A stretch of DNA of 33,253 bases from Candidatus Companilactobacillus pullicola (GCA_019116025.1 DXCM01000002.1:1-33253), one strand, 5' to 3'; positions 7,384-16,894 are shown, numbered from the stretch's first letter. Notes: generated from the sequence alone by a model not told the origin. Program-made: numbers and translations.

Positions 7384-8799
7384 ATGAAAATGAAGTTATA
7401 TAATTTCGAATATGGAACATTTCAGCAAAAAGACCGTCAATTAGAACTCAAAATTGATCGAAACCAGTTTAATTATGATGAGCTACGAGAATTAAATGAT
7501 ATTAAGAAGTCAAATCCATTTTTTCTGGGAGTTAGAAAGATCAGTGAAAAAGACGGGCAAGTAACCATTCAATATACAATTCCAAATGAATATCAAAATT
7601 TAACCCAAATAAAAAAAGAACCAAAAGCAATCAGAACAGCGATTGCGAAGCAGATTATTCAAGATAATGTTTTAAATAACCTAACACAAGATATTGAGTA
7701 TGTTTCACTGAACCCAACAAATATCTGGTATTTTCCGATGAAAAATGTGAAATATGCTTATCGAGCGAATAGTTTAATGCCATTAGATCATAAACACACG
7801 CATTTAGAAAAATATAAGGCGGTTATCTTATTTTGTTTGACAGGCGCACCGTATGAAAAGCTATTAGATGAGCCTAAAATCGCTAATCAGAAAAATGATG
7901 AACTGTTAAATCAAATCATTAGTGCAAAAAGTATTGAACAACTAAGCGACATGATGAAGCAAATCGATAATTATGTTGAATATAGCGAATGGAAAGACAT
8001 CAAGAAGCAACAAGCAAAGGTTAAGCAGAGGATGTGGCTGTCGATTGGAGCAGTTGCATTAATCGGAATAATTCTAATTGGGTTAGAAAACAAATCATGG
8101 AAAAATAAATATCAAGCATTACAAGCAGAAAACGTTAAAGCTGTTAGAGAGGCTAAAGAAAGCACGTATTTAGATAGTGCAATGAAAGATGAAAAATATC
8201 ATAAAGCCAAGGCATATATGGATCAAATGGGCTATTCCAAAGCCAAACAAGTTCAAACTTTTGAAAAATATGGTGCATACCAACAGGCGTTGAATGTTGA
8301 ACCAGGGCAATTAGATACGATTGTTAATCGGCTATATCAAAAAAGCGAAGAGAAAAAGGTTTTAAATCTGTCGTTACCAAGTAGTGCAAGTAGCAACGAA
8401 AATGAAACATTGAAGTTAGATCAGGCAATTTTGAACTATGATACGACAACATTACAAAATGAACTTTCATTCTGTGAAAATGGCATAATTTTGTTACGCA
8501 TGGGTGAAGCATATATCGAACATAATGACCTCCAAGACGCTCAAAGTACAGTCGAAAAATTAGAAGAAGTTAGTGTCACGAAAGGCAAGTATTTAAATGC
8601 TCAAATTAATTTGGCACAGGCAAACCAAAGCGTGGCAAATGCCAAGCAAGACTTAGTTAATGCAAATAAATTAGCTGACAATGACAACACTAAGAAAGGC
8701 AAGGTTGAATCAGCTAAATCAGAGTTAGCAACGGCACGAAATAAGCAAAGAACATATCAGAAAGAAGTCAAGAAGCTCAAAAGAGAAGTGAATGAATAA
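7384..8799 (+). CDS. TrsF-like bitopic membrane protein with EssB/YukC-like layout
   Basis: The product has 471 residues. A soluble N-terminal domain (about 1-215) is followed by one membrane helix (WLSIGAVALIGIILIGL, about 218-238) and a C-terminal extracytoplasmic region rich in helices, ending in a long coiled coil from about residue 390 onward. The N-terminal part contains NIWYFPMKNVKYAYRANSL and HLEKYKAVILFCLTG. That spacing and the bitopic topology recall the pseudokinase domain of EssB/YukC, the core membrane protein of type VII secretion. In related transfer operons this slot holds TrsF. The gene starts behind GGGAGAGGAAA and its stop overlaps the next start by one base. The EssB relation is inference; a channel or scaffold role is likely. 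Confidence 0.7.
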   Translation: MKMKLYNFEYGTFQQKDRQLELKIDRNQFNYDELRELNDIKKSNPFFLGVRKISEKDGQVTIQYTIPNEYQNLTQIKKEPKAIRTAIAKQIIQDNVLNNLTQDIEYVSLNPTNIWYFPMKNVKYAYRANSLMPLDHKHTHLEKYKAVILFCLTGAPYEKLLDEPKIANQKNDELLNQIISAKSIEQLSDMMKQIDNYVEYSEWKDIKKQQAKVKQRMWLSIGAVALIGIILIGLENKSWKNKYQALQAENVKAVREAKESTYLDSAMKDEKYHKAKAYMDQMGYSKAKQVQTFEKYGAYQQALNVEPGQLDTIVNRLYQKSEEKKVLNLSLPSSASSNENETLKLDQAILNYDTTTLQNELSFCENGIILLRMGEAYIEHNDLQDAQSTVEKLEEVSVTKGKYLNAQINLAQANQSVANAKQDLVNANKLADNDNTKKGKVESAKSELATARNKQRTYQKEVKKLKREVNE

Positions 8800-9944
8800 T
8801 GGGAGGAAGAAGAAAATATCATTGGCTGATCTGGCTAGCAGTGGGTTTGCCAATTTTAATTATCATTCTGGTGGTAGGAACGTTAGCCGGCTCACAAAGT
8901 AGCTGCGACGATAGTTCAAGCAATACCAAAAGCGAAACGAACATGAATAGTAAAGACATGACAACGAATGCGAAAAATATCTATCAGCATTGGCAGAAAG
9001 AGTATCACGCTACACCACAAGGAGCAGCTGGAGTATTAGGAGCGTTGCAGTTGGAAAGTCGTTTAGATCCAAAATCAGTTAATTCAAGTTCAGGAGCAAC
9101 AGGACTTTGCCAGTGGCTAGGTAATCGATTGGTTGCTTTAGATCAGTTGGCTAAAAGTGAGGGGAAAGATCCAACTAACTTAGGAGCACAGCTAGACTAC
9201 TTAGATCAAGAATTACATGGATCGTATAAGCAATACCAAAGCATTTTAAGATTGAATAACGTCCATGAAGCAACGAAGCAATGGACATTAGGCTTTGAAG
9301 GACTGAAAAATAATCCAGATCAATGGTATTTACAACAACGTCAAAGCTATGCAGATCACTTGTATTCCGTGATTGGAACAAGTGATCCAGCTTCAAAGGA
9401 CGCAATGGCAAATGCTAGTAATGGCGAAGAAATAACACTGGGGTGTGATAATGATCCAAGTTTTGACGGTGGAAATGACATTGTAAAAACGGCGGAACAT
9501 TTTAAAGGGTGGTTCTACTATAATCAAACCCACCCAAGTAAAGACTTAGGCAATCTTAATAATCCCAATAAAAATGGTGGAACAGACTGTTCGGGATTTG
9601 TGTGGTTAGTGTTAAACAAAGCAGGTTATAAAGTTCCGCCAGATATGGGTTGGTACACAGCGACTATGGCGAGCGACGCTAACGGAGCGCATAAATGGTT
9701 ACAGGCGATTCCGTCAAGTCAGGCTAAAGCAGGCGATATTGTGATCGTTAATCAAGGCAATGGTGGCGGAAGCAATGGACATACGGCAATTTTACTTGAA
9801 ACCTGGCATGGAAACAGCACGAAAGTGATCGAAGAGGGAGGAAGAACAAACCGTAGCAGTGTGAATGAAGATGAGTTTGGAACTTCATTTACAGACTTAT
9901 TAAACGGTGGGAATGTTGTTTTTGCTCAACCGATTAAAAAGTAA
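8799..9944 (+). CDS. Two-domain peptidoglycan hydrolase (TrsG/TraG type, VirB1-like)
   Basis: This 381-residue protein opens the cell wall for the conjugation channel. It has an N-terminal membrane anchor (about residues 8-30). A lysozyme-like domain follows (about 55-195), with LGALQLESRLDPKSVNSSSGATGLCQW. The C-terminal half is a cysteine peptidase of the CHAP or NlpC/P60 type, with DCSGFVW carrying catalytic Cys264 and GHTAILLE carrying His328. The same pairing of a muramidase-like and a CHAP domain is known from pIP501 TraG and pSK41/pGO1 TrsG. It starts at an ATG overlapping the previous stop (TAATG). Both catalytic residues of the peptidase are present. Confidence 0.92.
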   Translation: MGGRRKYHWLIWLAVGLPILIIILVVGTLAGSQSSCDDSSSNTKSETNMNSKDMTTNAKNIYQHWQKEYHATPQGAAGVLGALQLESRLDPKSVNSSSGATGLCQWLGNRLVALDQLAKSEGKDPTNLGAQLDYLDQELHGSYKQYQSILRLNNVHEATKQWTLGFEGLKNNPDQWYLQQRQSYADHLYSVIGTSDPASKDAMANASNGEEITLGCDNDPSFDGGNDIVKTAEHFKGWFYYNQTHPSKDLGNLNNPNKNGGTDCSGFVWLVLNKAGYKVPPDMGWYTATMASDANGAHKWLQAIPSSQAKAGDIVIVNQGNGGGSNGHTAILLETWHGNSTKVIEEGGRTNRSSVNEDEFGTSFTDLLNGGNVVFAQPIKK

Positions 9945-9957
9945 GGGAGCGGATTTT

Positions 9958-10572
9958 ATGAATAAAAAGAGAGTCATTGTGATTCTAGGTGTAATTTGTG
10001 GACTATCAATTGTTTTGAATATCACGCAGGCTTATGGGAAACATCAAGCAAAACGACAATTAGAAACAATGCAAACAGAATTAAAGTCAAGCAATAAAAA
10101 GGTAATACAGCAGAAAGATCAAATAGACAGTCTAAATGACAAGGTTGAAATTTTAAATCAAAGCCTTAACAACAAAGGCAAAAGTGCTTCAGAAGCGACA
10201 TTTAATAATGTTTGTCAGCAGTTTATTAAAGTAATGTTTTCGTTTAACCCGAATAGTTATCAAGAGCGAAAAGCTAAGCTCACGCCCTTGGTTTCAGATC
10301 AGTTGATGAAACAGTATTTTCCAAAAGGACATTATGGAGACGCTAATGGAGTAACTTCAAGGGTAGATCAGGAACAGATTTATGGTCAAGCGCTTCAAGG
10401 CGATAACATGAATGGCTTAGCCGTGATTACTTTTGAAAGTAAAAGTGGCGATAACGATTTTCAAAAGCAAACGGTCGTTTATCAATTAACGATGGATACG
10501 AAAACAAACAAGTTGATTAAGGTTCAAGATCTAGGCAGTGTAACGACGGGAAGCGATTTGAATGAAAGTTAA
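9958..10572 (+). CDS. VirB8-like membrane-anchored conjugation protein
   Basis: This protein has one N-terminal membrane helix (about residues 5-22), a short coiled coil (about 35-75) and a C-terminal extracellular domain of about 120 residues. That is the architecture of the VirB8-like proteins (TraM, TcpC, TrsH) that form part of the Gram-positive channel. I chose the ATG at 9958 behind AAGGGAGCG, giving 204 residues. An in-frame ATG at 9907 lies inside the end of the hydrolase gene and lacks a binding site. The gene overlaps the thioredoxin-like gene by 11 bases. The NTF2-like fold is expected for the family but not visible by eye. Confidence 0.72.
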   Translation: MNKKRVIVILGVICGLSIVLNITQAYGKHQAKRQLETMQTELKSSNKKVIQQKDQIDSLNDKVEILNQSLNNKGKSASEATFNNVCQQFIKVMFSFNPNSYQERKAKLTPLVSDQLMKQYFPKGHYGDANGVTSRVDQEQIYGQALQGDNMNGLAVITFESKSGDNDFQKQTVVYQLTMDTKTNKLIKVQDLGSVTTGSDLNES

Positions 10573-10942
10573 GTTTAAAAAAGAAGGTTTGATTTTTTTA
10601 AACGTAATCATGATGATCGTAGTACTGCTTTTAAGCGGGCAATTAATAATCCAACACCAAGAAAAGGAACGTATATCAGTTAAATTAACGAATACGCAAA
10701 ATGTAACCTTGTTTTTTTACCGTGATGATTGTCGTGATTGTCAGAAAGTGTTTGATGATGTTTATTGGCAAAAAATAAGCGGTCAGAAATTGATTTTCAT
10801 TAATATGAATAATCAATCTAACCGCCGATATATTGGGAAGTATGACTTGGTAAGCGTTCCAACGTTTATTAAGAATCATCATAGGTATGTTGGAACAAAT
10901 TTAAGTAAAATCAATCAAGTCATACGGGAGGATAAAAATTGA
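10562..10942 (+). CDS. Membrane-anchored thioredoxin-like protein of the transfer operon
   Basis: The 126-residue product has an N-terminal membrane helix (about residues 10-31) and then a thioredoxin-like domain with the active-site motif CRDC (Cys57, Cys60) after VTLFFYRDD. SVPTFI supplies the conserved cis-proline region. The domain should lie outside the membrane, where it could make or repair disulfides in channel proteins such as the hydrolase. The start ATG overlaps the VirB8-like stop. The fold is shorter than full thioredoxin but has its core motifs. Confidence 0.82.
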   Translation: MKVKFKKEGLIFLNVIMMIVVLLLSGQLIIQHQEKERISVKLTNTQNVTLFFYRDDCRDCQKVFDDVYWQKISGQKLIFINMNNQSNRRYIGKYDLVSVPTFIKNHHRYVGTNLSKINQVIREDKN

Positions 10943-11394
10943 AAAAAACACTATTAAAAACAATACCATATCTCATCATATATTTTCTAGGAGTTTATCT
11001 GATCGAGATTTTAACAGCTTATTTAATGGCATTGTCGCAATTTAAGGCACAAATTGGATTGCATGTAAATGCAGTTTTAACTAACGCAATTCAGCACCCG
11101 ATAGTGAATATCCAATCATATATGCAACAGCATAATCCGATTATGTTGTTAGGAGCGTTAGGGTTATTGGTTTATTTGCTTTATTTTGCGATGAAACGTC
11201 ACAGTAAAAAGCAAGATTGGCAAACCGCAGATGAACAAACACACGGAAGTGCAAGGTGGGGAAGCGAAAGAGAATTAATTAATGACGGACATTATTTCAA
11301 AATTAAAGAAAAAGAAGTGCAGACGGAATTTAACGAGAGCTTTGATAATGATGTTCTGAATGAGATCAAGAAATTAAGGGGCGAAAAAGAATGA
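10939..11394 (+). CDS. TrsJ-like membrane protein, equivalent to the N-terminus of VirD4
   Basis: The product is 151 residues. It has two membrane helices (about 8-32 and 66-86) and then a cytoplasmic tail containing TADEQTHGSARWGSERELI. HGSARWA-like motifs are characteristic of the region that joins membrane anchor and ATPase in VirD4/TraG coupling proteins. The next gene encodes that ATPase without a membrane anchor, so the coupling protein appears split into two polypeptides. Translation starts at a TTG at 10939 behind GGGAGG, overlapping the previous TGA. The end overlaps trsK as ATGA, ensuring equal synthesis. Confidence 0.82.
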   Translation: MKKTLLKTIPYLIIYFLGVYLIEILTAYLMALSQFKAQIGLHVNAVLTNAIQHPIVNIQSYMQQHNPIMLLGALGLLVYLLYFAMKRHSKKQDWQTADEQTHGSARWGSERELINDGHYFKIKEKEVQTEFNESFDNDVLNEIKKLRGEKE

Positions 11395-13022
11395 ATGGAA
11401 CAATTCTAGGCGAAGTTAATCATGATGTAATCTTTCAGAGTAATCGAACACGGCCAAACCGCAATGTTTTTGTGGTTGGAGGACCAGGATCATATAAGAC
11501 ACAAGCGTATGTGATGACTAATGTATTTAATGAAACAGAAAACAGCATTGTAGTAACTGATCCTAAAGGAGAGTTATATGAACACACAGCAGCAATCAAA
11601 CAAGCGCAAGGGTATGAGGTACATGTAATTAATTTTGCGAATATGGCGCATAGTGATCGGTATAACCCGTTAGATTATATTCGAAAAGATGTTGACGCCA
11701 ATGAAGTCGCTACAAAAATTGTTGCAAGTGGAAATAAAGACAGCAAGAAAGATGTTTGGTACTATTCACAAATTGCTTTACTAAAAGCGTTGATTTTATA
11801 CGTATTGAATGAACGTGAACCAGCATTGCGGAATTTAAAAGGAGTTACCGAGTTTTTGCAAGCTAATAGCGTGACGAAAGATCAGGACGGTGTAAGTGAA
11901 CTAGACCAGAAGTTTGATGAGTTAGAAGTTAGTCATCCGGCTAGAAAAGCATATGAATTAGGATTTAAAAAGTCAAAAGGCGAAATGCAAAGCTCAATTA
12001 TCATGAGCTTACTGACGACGATCGCTAACTTTGTTGATGAAGAAGTGGCCGAGTTTACGAGTTTTTCTGATTTTGATTTAAAAGATATTGGGGATCGAAA
12101 GGTCATACTATATGTGATTATTCCCGTTATGGACACGACATTTGAAAACCTAACGAATTTATTTTTCACTCAAATGTTTAGTGAGTTATATAAATTGGCT
12201 AGTGATCATCATGCACATTTACCAAACGAAGTTGACTTTTTATTAGATGAATTTGTTAATTTGGGGAAATTTCCTAAATATGAAGAGTTTCTCGCAACGT
12301 GTCGGGGATATGGTATTGGAGTATCAACGATTTGTCAAAGTTTAACACAAATGCAGGCGTTATATGGGAAAGATAAGGCGGAAAGTATTTTAGGAAACAA
12401 CGCCGTTAAGATTTGTATGAACGCTACAAATGAAGCAACTGCCGAGTATTTCAGTGATTTATTAGGACAGGCAACGGTAAAAGTCCGGTCTGGAAGTCAA
12501 AGTACCAGTCATGGCCGAGAAAGCAATAACTCATCAAAAAGTGATAGCTATAACTATACAAGTCGAAAGCTAATGACGCCAGATGAGATCATGCAGATGA
12601 ATGAAAATCAGGAAATCTTGATATTTAGTAACGAACGGCCATTAAAAGCTAAAAAGACCTTTCAATTCAAGCTATTTCCGGGAGCGGATCATTTAGTGGT
12701 ATTAAATCAAAATGAATATCAGGGCCAGGCAAGTAAAACTCAATTAGCGCAATTTAAACATCAAAACGAAGAATGGAAAAAACGAGAAGCAAAGTTGCGA
12801 GCTAAATTGCGAGAACAAGAGGTCGAATTAGAAAAGCAACGACAAATTGAAGCCAAACAAGCAAAGAAAGAAAAGGAAGCTGATCAGGCAGAATTTTATC
12901 AGCAAATCTTTGCGAGTTATCAAAAACAAAAGTTAAGAAAGAAGCAGATCAAGGCGGGACATCAAGAAGAAAAGCAAAATAAAGATAACCCCCAAGATAC
13001 AGATAATGATTTCACACTTTGA
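11391..13022 (+). CDS. trsK: VirD4/TraG-type coupling ATPase TrsK
   Basis: The 543-residue coupling protein brings the relaxase-DNA complex to the channel. Walker A is GGPGSYKT (residues 30-37) and Walker B is VDFLLDEFVNLG (residues 281-292). TNLFFTQMFSELY and GIGVSTICQSLTQMQ are further family motifs. No membrane helix is present; the anchor is supplied by the preceding TrsJ-like gene. The last 80 residues form a highly charged coiled coil (EEWKKREAKLRAKLREQEVE is typical) that may bind cargo. It is translationally coupled to the upstream gene. All ATPase motifs are intact. Confidence 0.95.
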   Translation: MNGTILGEVNHDVIFQSNRTRPNRNVFVVGGPGSYKTQAYVMTNVFNETENSIVVTDPKGELYEHTAAIKQAQGYEVHVINFANMAHSDRYNPLDYIRKDVDANEVATKIVASGNKDSKKDVWYYSQIALLKALILYVLNEREPALRNLKGVTEFLQANSVTKDQDGVSELDQKFDELEVSHPARKAYELGFKKSKGEMQSSIIMSLLTTIANFVDEEVAEFTSFSDFDLKDIGDRKVILYVIIPVMDTTFENLTNLFFTQMFSELYKLASDHHAHLPNEVDFLLDEFVNLGKFPKYEEFLATCRGYGIGVSTICQSLTQMQALYGKDKAESILGNNAVKICMNATNEATAEYFSDLLGQATVKVRSGSQSTSHGRESNNSSKSDSYNYTSRKLMTPDEIMQMNENQEILIFSNERPLKAKKTFQFKLFPGADHLVVLNQNEYQGQASKTQLAQFKHQNEEWKKREAKLRAKLREQEVELEKQRQIEAKQAKKEKEADQAEFYQQIFASYQKQKLRKKQIKAGHQEEKQNKDNPQDTDNDFTL

Positions 13023-13043
13023 TTTTAGAGGGAGGAAAAGAAC

Positions 13044-13886
13044 ATGGGAAGCATGATTACGAAGGCGATTAATAATTTTTTAATGGGTTGGGCAGAAAAA
13101 ATACTAGACGGCGCAATCAGTGCTTGTAAGTATCCAGTTGATTTAATATCACACAATATTAAATCAGTTGATGAATGGTATGGCATATTTGCTGGAGTGG
13201 CGGTGGCATTAGTAGTAGTCGTTGTTTTAGGACGGATTTTGATGACGATTTTAAAACAAGCTGATGAAAGTACAGACGTAACGTGGGCAAATATTGTTAT
13301 GGACGCAATTAAATCAGGAGCGTCAATGCCCGTTATGGTATTTCTACAGGGGATTTTACAAGGAAAAGTAATTTATCCGCTACTAAAAACGGTATTTTCG
13401 ATGAATAGTAAGTTCACAGCCAAACAGGTTGCTTCGCTGAATAAGATTCCAGGAGGATTCACAATTTCAGGACCGTTATGTATTTTGTTAGCAATCTTTT
13501 TTGCGGTTGTAATGGTTTTTTTCTTTGTAAAGATGAGTATTTATTACGTAGAAATGATGTGGTTTAACATCACAATTCCAATTGTAGCAGTATCAATCGC
13601 AACAGAAACGTTTGATTATGGATCAACATGGTGGAAGAAGCTGATTTACTACAACATTACCGTATTTTTCCAAGTATTAAGTCTAACGTTTATGGTAATG
13701 TGCTTCGAAAATATTGGACATGGTTTCTGGTACTTAATGGGAGCAATCGGTTTTGGAGTAACAACAGTTCGCGCGCCATTTGTTATGGATCAATTCTGGT
13801 CTTCAACGGGAATTACAAAGGCAGGCACGAGAAATATGATTCGGTCAGGCAGTCGCTTTATTGGAAATAAAATTAGTAGAAACTAA
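13044..13886 (+). CDS. VirB6-like polytopic membrane protein (TrsL)
   Basis: The 280-residue product has about five or six membrane helices, including GVAVALVVVVVLGRILMTIL, CILLAIFFAVVMVFFFV and ITVFFQVLSLTFMVM. It ends with a basic cytoplasmic tail. VirB6/TrbL-type proteins with this topology form the membrane core of type IV channels, and in related operons TrsL follows TrsK as here. The ATG at 13044 follows GGGAGGAAAAG. Membership is inferred from topology and order because VirB6 proteins share little sequence. Confidence 0.75.
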   Translation: MGSMITKAINNFLMGWAEKILDGAISACKYPVDLISHNIKSVDEWYGIFAGVAVALVVVVVLGRILMTILKQADESTDVTWANIVMDAIKSGASMPVMVFLQGILQGKVIYPLLKTVFSMNSKFTAKQVASLNKIPGGFTISGPLCILLAIFFAVVMVFFFVKMSIYYVEMMWFNITIPIVAVSIATETFDYGSTWWKKLIYYNITVFFQVLSLTFMVMCFENIGHGFWYLMGAIGFGVTTVRAPFVMDQFWSSTGITKAGTRNMIRSGSRFIGNKISRN

Positions 13887-13902
13887 CAAAGGGGAAGAAA
13901 GA

Positions 13903-14277
13903 ATGTATTACAAAATAATCTTATATGTTGTATTTCCGGTAATTGTATGGGCAATTCCATTAGTAATAACTTTGCAAATTGGAAAAGGAGATCATCGTTT
14001 TTATTTTAGGAAATTATTATTTCCCTATTGGTATTTACAGCAAAGGTTATTCGAGAAACTATCGCATAATGTAAGAATTGTTTGTCGCATTTTACAGGGG
14101 ATTTCACTTTTTATAAATTATTTTATCTGGATGATGATAATCGGAATCTTAACTGCCTTTTCGATTAATCCGGCACATTATGAATCGTTTGGAATGGTGA
14201 TGATGTGGTATTTGATTTTGGGGACGATACTATATCTATTTCAACCAAAAAAGGGCAAAATTTATGAAACAAAATAA
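13903..14277 (+). CDS. Small membrane protein at the end of the transfer operon
   Basis: The 124-residue product has an N-terminal hydrophobic helix (about residues 4-24), a basic loop, and two more helices (about 65-90 and 98-114). The real start is the ATG at 13903 behind AAAGGGGAAG; the frame is open further upstream but without a start of its own. It follows the VirB6-like gene by 16 bp, so it belongs to the same transcript. I do not recognise the family. Comparable small TrsM-like membrane proteins occur here in other operons. Confidence 0.6.
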   Translation: MYYKIILYVVFPVIVWAIPLVITLQIGKGDHRFYFRKLLFPYWYLQQRLFEKLSHNVRIVCRILQGISLFINYFIWMMIIGILTAFSINPAHYESFGMVMMWYLILGTILYLFQPKKGKIYETK

Positions 14278-14391
14278 AAAAGGCTTCATGAATTGTGCTC
14301 TAAGCAATTTTCTCTAGAAGTTCAGTAAATTATATTAAAAGCTATAAAAAGGCGGTAAATAAGCAGAAATAAAGTTTTAGGAGGAATAGTC

Positions 14392-14622
14392 ATGGAAGAT
14401 ACAGATAAAGAATTATATTTTGTAAGTAAAATCAACGAAAAGGATCAAAGTGTTGAAGTTGAAAGTTTGTTATTTGGAAACGTGTTTGTGATTAAGCACG
14501 ATCCAGACTTTTATGAATTTGCAAAAGGGACAGTCGACATGGAGAGCGAGGAAGATGAACCGTTATTTTTTACAATTGATTTTGATATAAATGGGAAACC
14601 AATGAATTACGGGAAGCATTAA
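14392..14622 (+). CDS. Small acidic protein of unknown function
   Basis: The 76-residue product is strongly acidic (ESEEDEPLFF) with a predicted beta-rich pattern and no membrane segment. The ATG at 14392 follows AGGAGG with good spacing, and the gene ends 20 bp before the primase-like gene. The 114-bp gap before it holds no clear terminator. A small acidic protein beside an ArdC/primase gene invites comparison with DNA-mimic anti-restriction proteins, but there is no sequence evidence for that. Confidence 0.6.
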   Translation: MEDTDKELYFVSKINEKDQSVEVESLLFGNVFVIKHDPDFYEFAKGTVDMESEEDEPLFFTIDFDINGKPMNYGKH

Positions 14623-14642
14623 AAGAAAGCAGGGGAAAAATA

Positions 14643-16808
14643 ATGCGTAAACAGAAAATGAATTGGTCAGAACGACAGACTGAAATCAAGCAATTTACAA
14701 AGGAAGCCCTAGAAGAAGTCAGAAAATATGTTGAGAAACCAGAACAAACGTTGGAAATGGCAGATTTTATGGCACAATTTCCAAATTATTCGTTCAAAAA
14801 TGTTGCATTGATTAAACACCAGTTCAAAGGAGCAACTGCGGTTGCGGGATATAAGGAATTAGCAAAGAAAGGATTTCCAGTGCGGAAAGGGGAACGTGGA
14901 ATCCGTATTTTAGCGCCTGTTCCTTATCAATATATCCTAGATCAAAAAGGAAAACGAAAAAGTAAACGCTATTGGAGTAAAGAAGAAAAAGCCAAAATTG
15001 ATCGTGGCGAAATCAAGGTTAAAGATGATGTGTGGTATCGAAATGTATATGTTTTTGATATATCGCAAACCAACGCTAAACCAGAAGATTTACCAGATAT
15101 TTTTCCAAACCGGCCGTATAGCTATGACTATACGCAAGTCAGGAATCGTCAGTCTTTATATGACGCATTAGTAGAGTTTTCCAAGACGAATGGTGTACCA
15201 GTTAAAGTTGTAAGTCTTGACGAATGGAATGGCCAAAGATTCGGAACAGCAAAGGGAGTATTTAGTCAAAGTCAAAAGGGTAAACAAATTATGTTAAGTC
15301 CCCGATTAAACGATGATGAAAAAATTCCAGTATTAATTCACGAAATCACACATTCGATATTGCACAATGAGCAACAACAAAGTAAACGGGATAAACCGTT
15401 AAATACCATTCAAAAAGAATTTCAAGCGGAGCTTTCAAGTTATGTCATAGCCAAGCACTATGGAATTGATACAAAGAAACAAGCAATTCCATACATTGAT
15501 AGTTGGACAAATAATCTGAAAGAGATCTCAAAGGAGGATCAAATTCGCGATATTAATGAAGCTCAGAAAGTCAGTCGTCAAATTACAAATCAAATCGACG
15601 CTAAATTGTTTGCTCAACAAGAGCAAAAGCAAGCTAATTCACAGAAAAAAGAAACGACCGCTAATTATCAAAAATTCAAAGATCAAATTGAAAAAGCAAA
15701 AAACGCCGATATTGTTGAAGTGATTGAACGAGCAGGTTTCCATCTAAAAAAGGAAAGTCGTAATCAGTATCGTGGGGTTGAACACGATAGCTTAGTGATT
15801 GATGTAGCGAAGAATCGGTATTACTTTAATTCGCAGAAATTAAAAGGCGATCCGATTAGTTTTGCGCAAAAAGTGATTGGAATTGATGATTTTAAACAAG
15901 CAGTTAATTTTGTAAATGGCTTAGATGTTGACATAAAAAAAGTCAAAACAAAACCGCAAGTCAAGAAGCCGTTTGAGTATCATCAAGAATATGAAGCGCC
16001 GACCACAAAACAGGCAAAAGATTATTTAATAAATGAACGTAAGATCGATAAACGAGTAGTTGATATCTTTATCGAAAAAGGATTAATCAGACAAGATAAG
16101 CGAAAAAATGTTTTGTTTATCTGGGAGGATCAAAAAGGACAGATTAAAGGTTGTTCGGAACAAGGGACTATTCATACCGACAAGTTAAAACGTGGTTATT
16201 GGAAGAAAATTCAGGCCAATTCAACTGAGGGCCAAGGATTTAATTACTTGCAAGGGAAACCCGAAAATCTGAAATTTTTTGAATCACCAATCGATATGTT
16301 GAGTTATATATCAATTAATCAAGGACAAGGTAAATTAAATAATACGTGGCTGATTTCAATGGACGGTTTGAAAGATGAGGTTTTAAATCATTATTTTAAG
16401 GAAGCAAATCAGCAATGTGAAATCAAAAGTTTTAATTTGTGTGTCGATAATGATCAGGGAGGTGATCGTTTCGCCAAGAAATATACACCGTTTGAATTTC
16501 AACAAGGAGAAAAGAAAGTTCCAATCGAGCGAGAAAGTCCTGCAAAGCCGTTTGAAATTAAAACTGATAAATGGGATTGGAATAATGAACGTCAATATGA
16601 AGTGAAACAGCAACAAGCGAGCAAGTATACAAGTATTGAGAATGTAGAAAAGAGCTTAGGTAAATTTGTACAAAGTAACCATTTAGAAAAGAATAAATTT
16701 TCAGAAAAGGAAAATCAGAAAACGGCGGAACAAAATTTGAAAAAATTTATCGTGAAGAATAAGCTGAAGGTTTCAAATAAACCTTCAGAGCAACAATTAA
16801 ATAGATAA
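14643..16808 (+). CDS. LtrC-like protein: ArdC ssDNA-binding, zincin and Toprim primase domains
   Basis: The 721-residue product has several domains. Residues about 5-125 match the ArdC N-terminal single-strand-binding domain (ADFMAQFPNYSFKNVALI, GYKELAKKGFPVRKGERGI). A zinc metallopeptidase-like domain follows with HEITH at residues 233-237. Residues about 350-420 resemble the DUF3991 primase-associated domain. A Toprim domain has FFESPIDML (Glu547) and CVDNDQGGD (Asp602, Asp604). LtrC-type proteins with this layout travel on Gram-positive conjugative plasmids. They are thought to protect or prime the incoming single strand in the recipient. The catalytic residues look intact. It is the last gene of the transfer block. 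Confidence 0.88.
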   Translation: MRKQKMNWSERQTEIKQFTKEALEEVRKYVEKPEQTLEMADFMAQFPNYSFKNVALIKHQFKGATAVAGYKELAKKGFPVRKGERGIRILAPVPYQYILDQKGKRKSKRYWSKEEKAKIDRGEIKVKDDVWYRNVYVFDISQTNAKPEDLPDIFPNRPYSYDYTQVRNRQSLYDALVEFSKTNGVPVKVVSLDEWNGQRFGTAKGVFSQSQKGKQIMLSPRLNDDEKIPVLIHEITHSILHNEQQQSKRDKPLNTIQKEFQAELSSYVIAKHYGIDTKKQAIPYIDSWTNNLKEISKEDQIRDINEAQKVSRQITNQIDAKLFAQQEQKQANSQKKETTANYQKFKDQIEKAKNADIVEVIERAGFHLKKESRNQYRGVEHDSLVIDVAKNRYYFNSQKLKGDPISFAQKVIGIDDFKQAVNFVNGLDVDIKKVKTKPQVKKPFEYHQEYEAPTTKQAKDYLINERKIDKRVVDIFIEKGLIRQDKRKNVLFIWEDQKGQIKGCSEQGTIHTDKLKRGYWKKIQANSTEGQGFNYLQGKPENLKFFESPIDMLSYISINQGQGKLNNTWLISMDGLKDEVLNHYFKEANQQCEIKSFNLCVDNDQGGDRFAKKYTPFEFQQGEKKVPIERESPAKPFEIKTDKWDWNNERQYEVKQQQASKYTSIENVEKSLGKFVQSNHLEKNKFSEKENQKTAEQNLKKFIVKNKLKVSNKPSEQQLNR

Positions 16809-16860
16809 TAAAAAGAGGCCTGATGAGAGTCTTTTTATGTAATAAAATACTAAAATAATA

Positions 16861-16888
16861 ATGTATACAAATTAACATTATTACATTT
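16861..16888. repeat. Outlying partition-type repeat
   Basis: ATGTATACA and CATTATTACAT, the two motifs that fill the region upstream of parA, recur here beyond the far end of the partition operon. This may be a second ParA/DUF5388 binding site or a remnant of a duplication. Confidence 0.5.
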
Positions 16889-16894
16889 ATAAAC

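Noticed and set aside
16383-16616. Frames on both strands inside the primase gene
   Set aside because: They are shadows of the Toprim region of the LtrC-like gene, which has clear motifs in its own frame.
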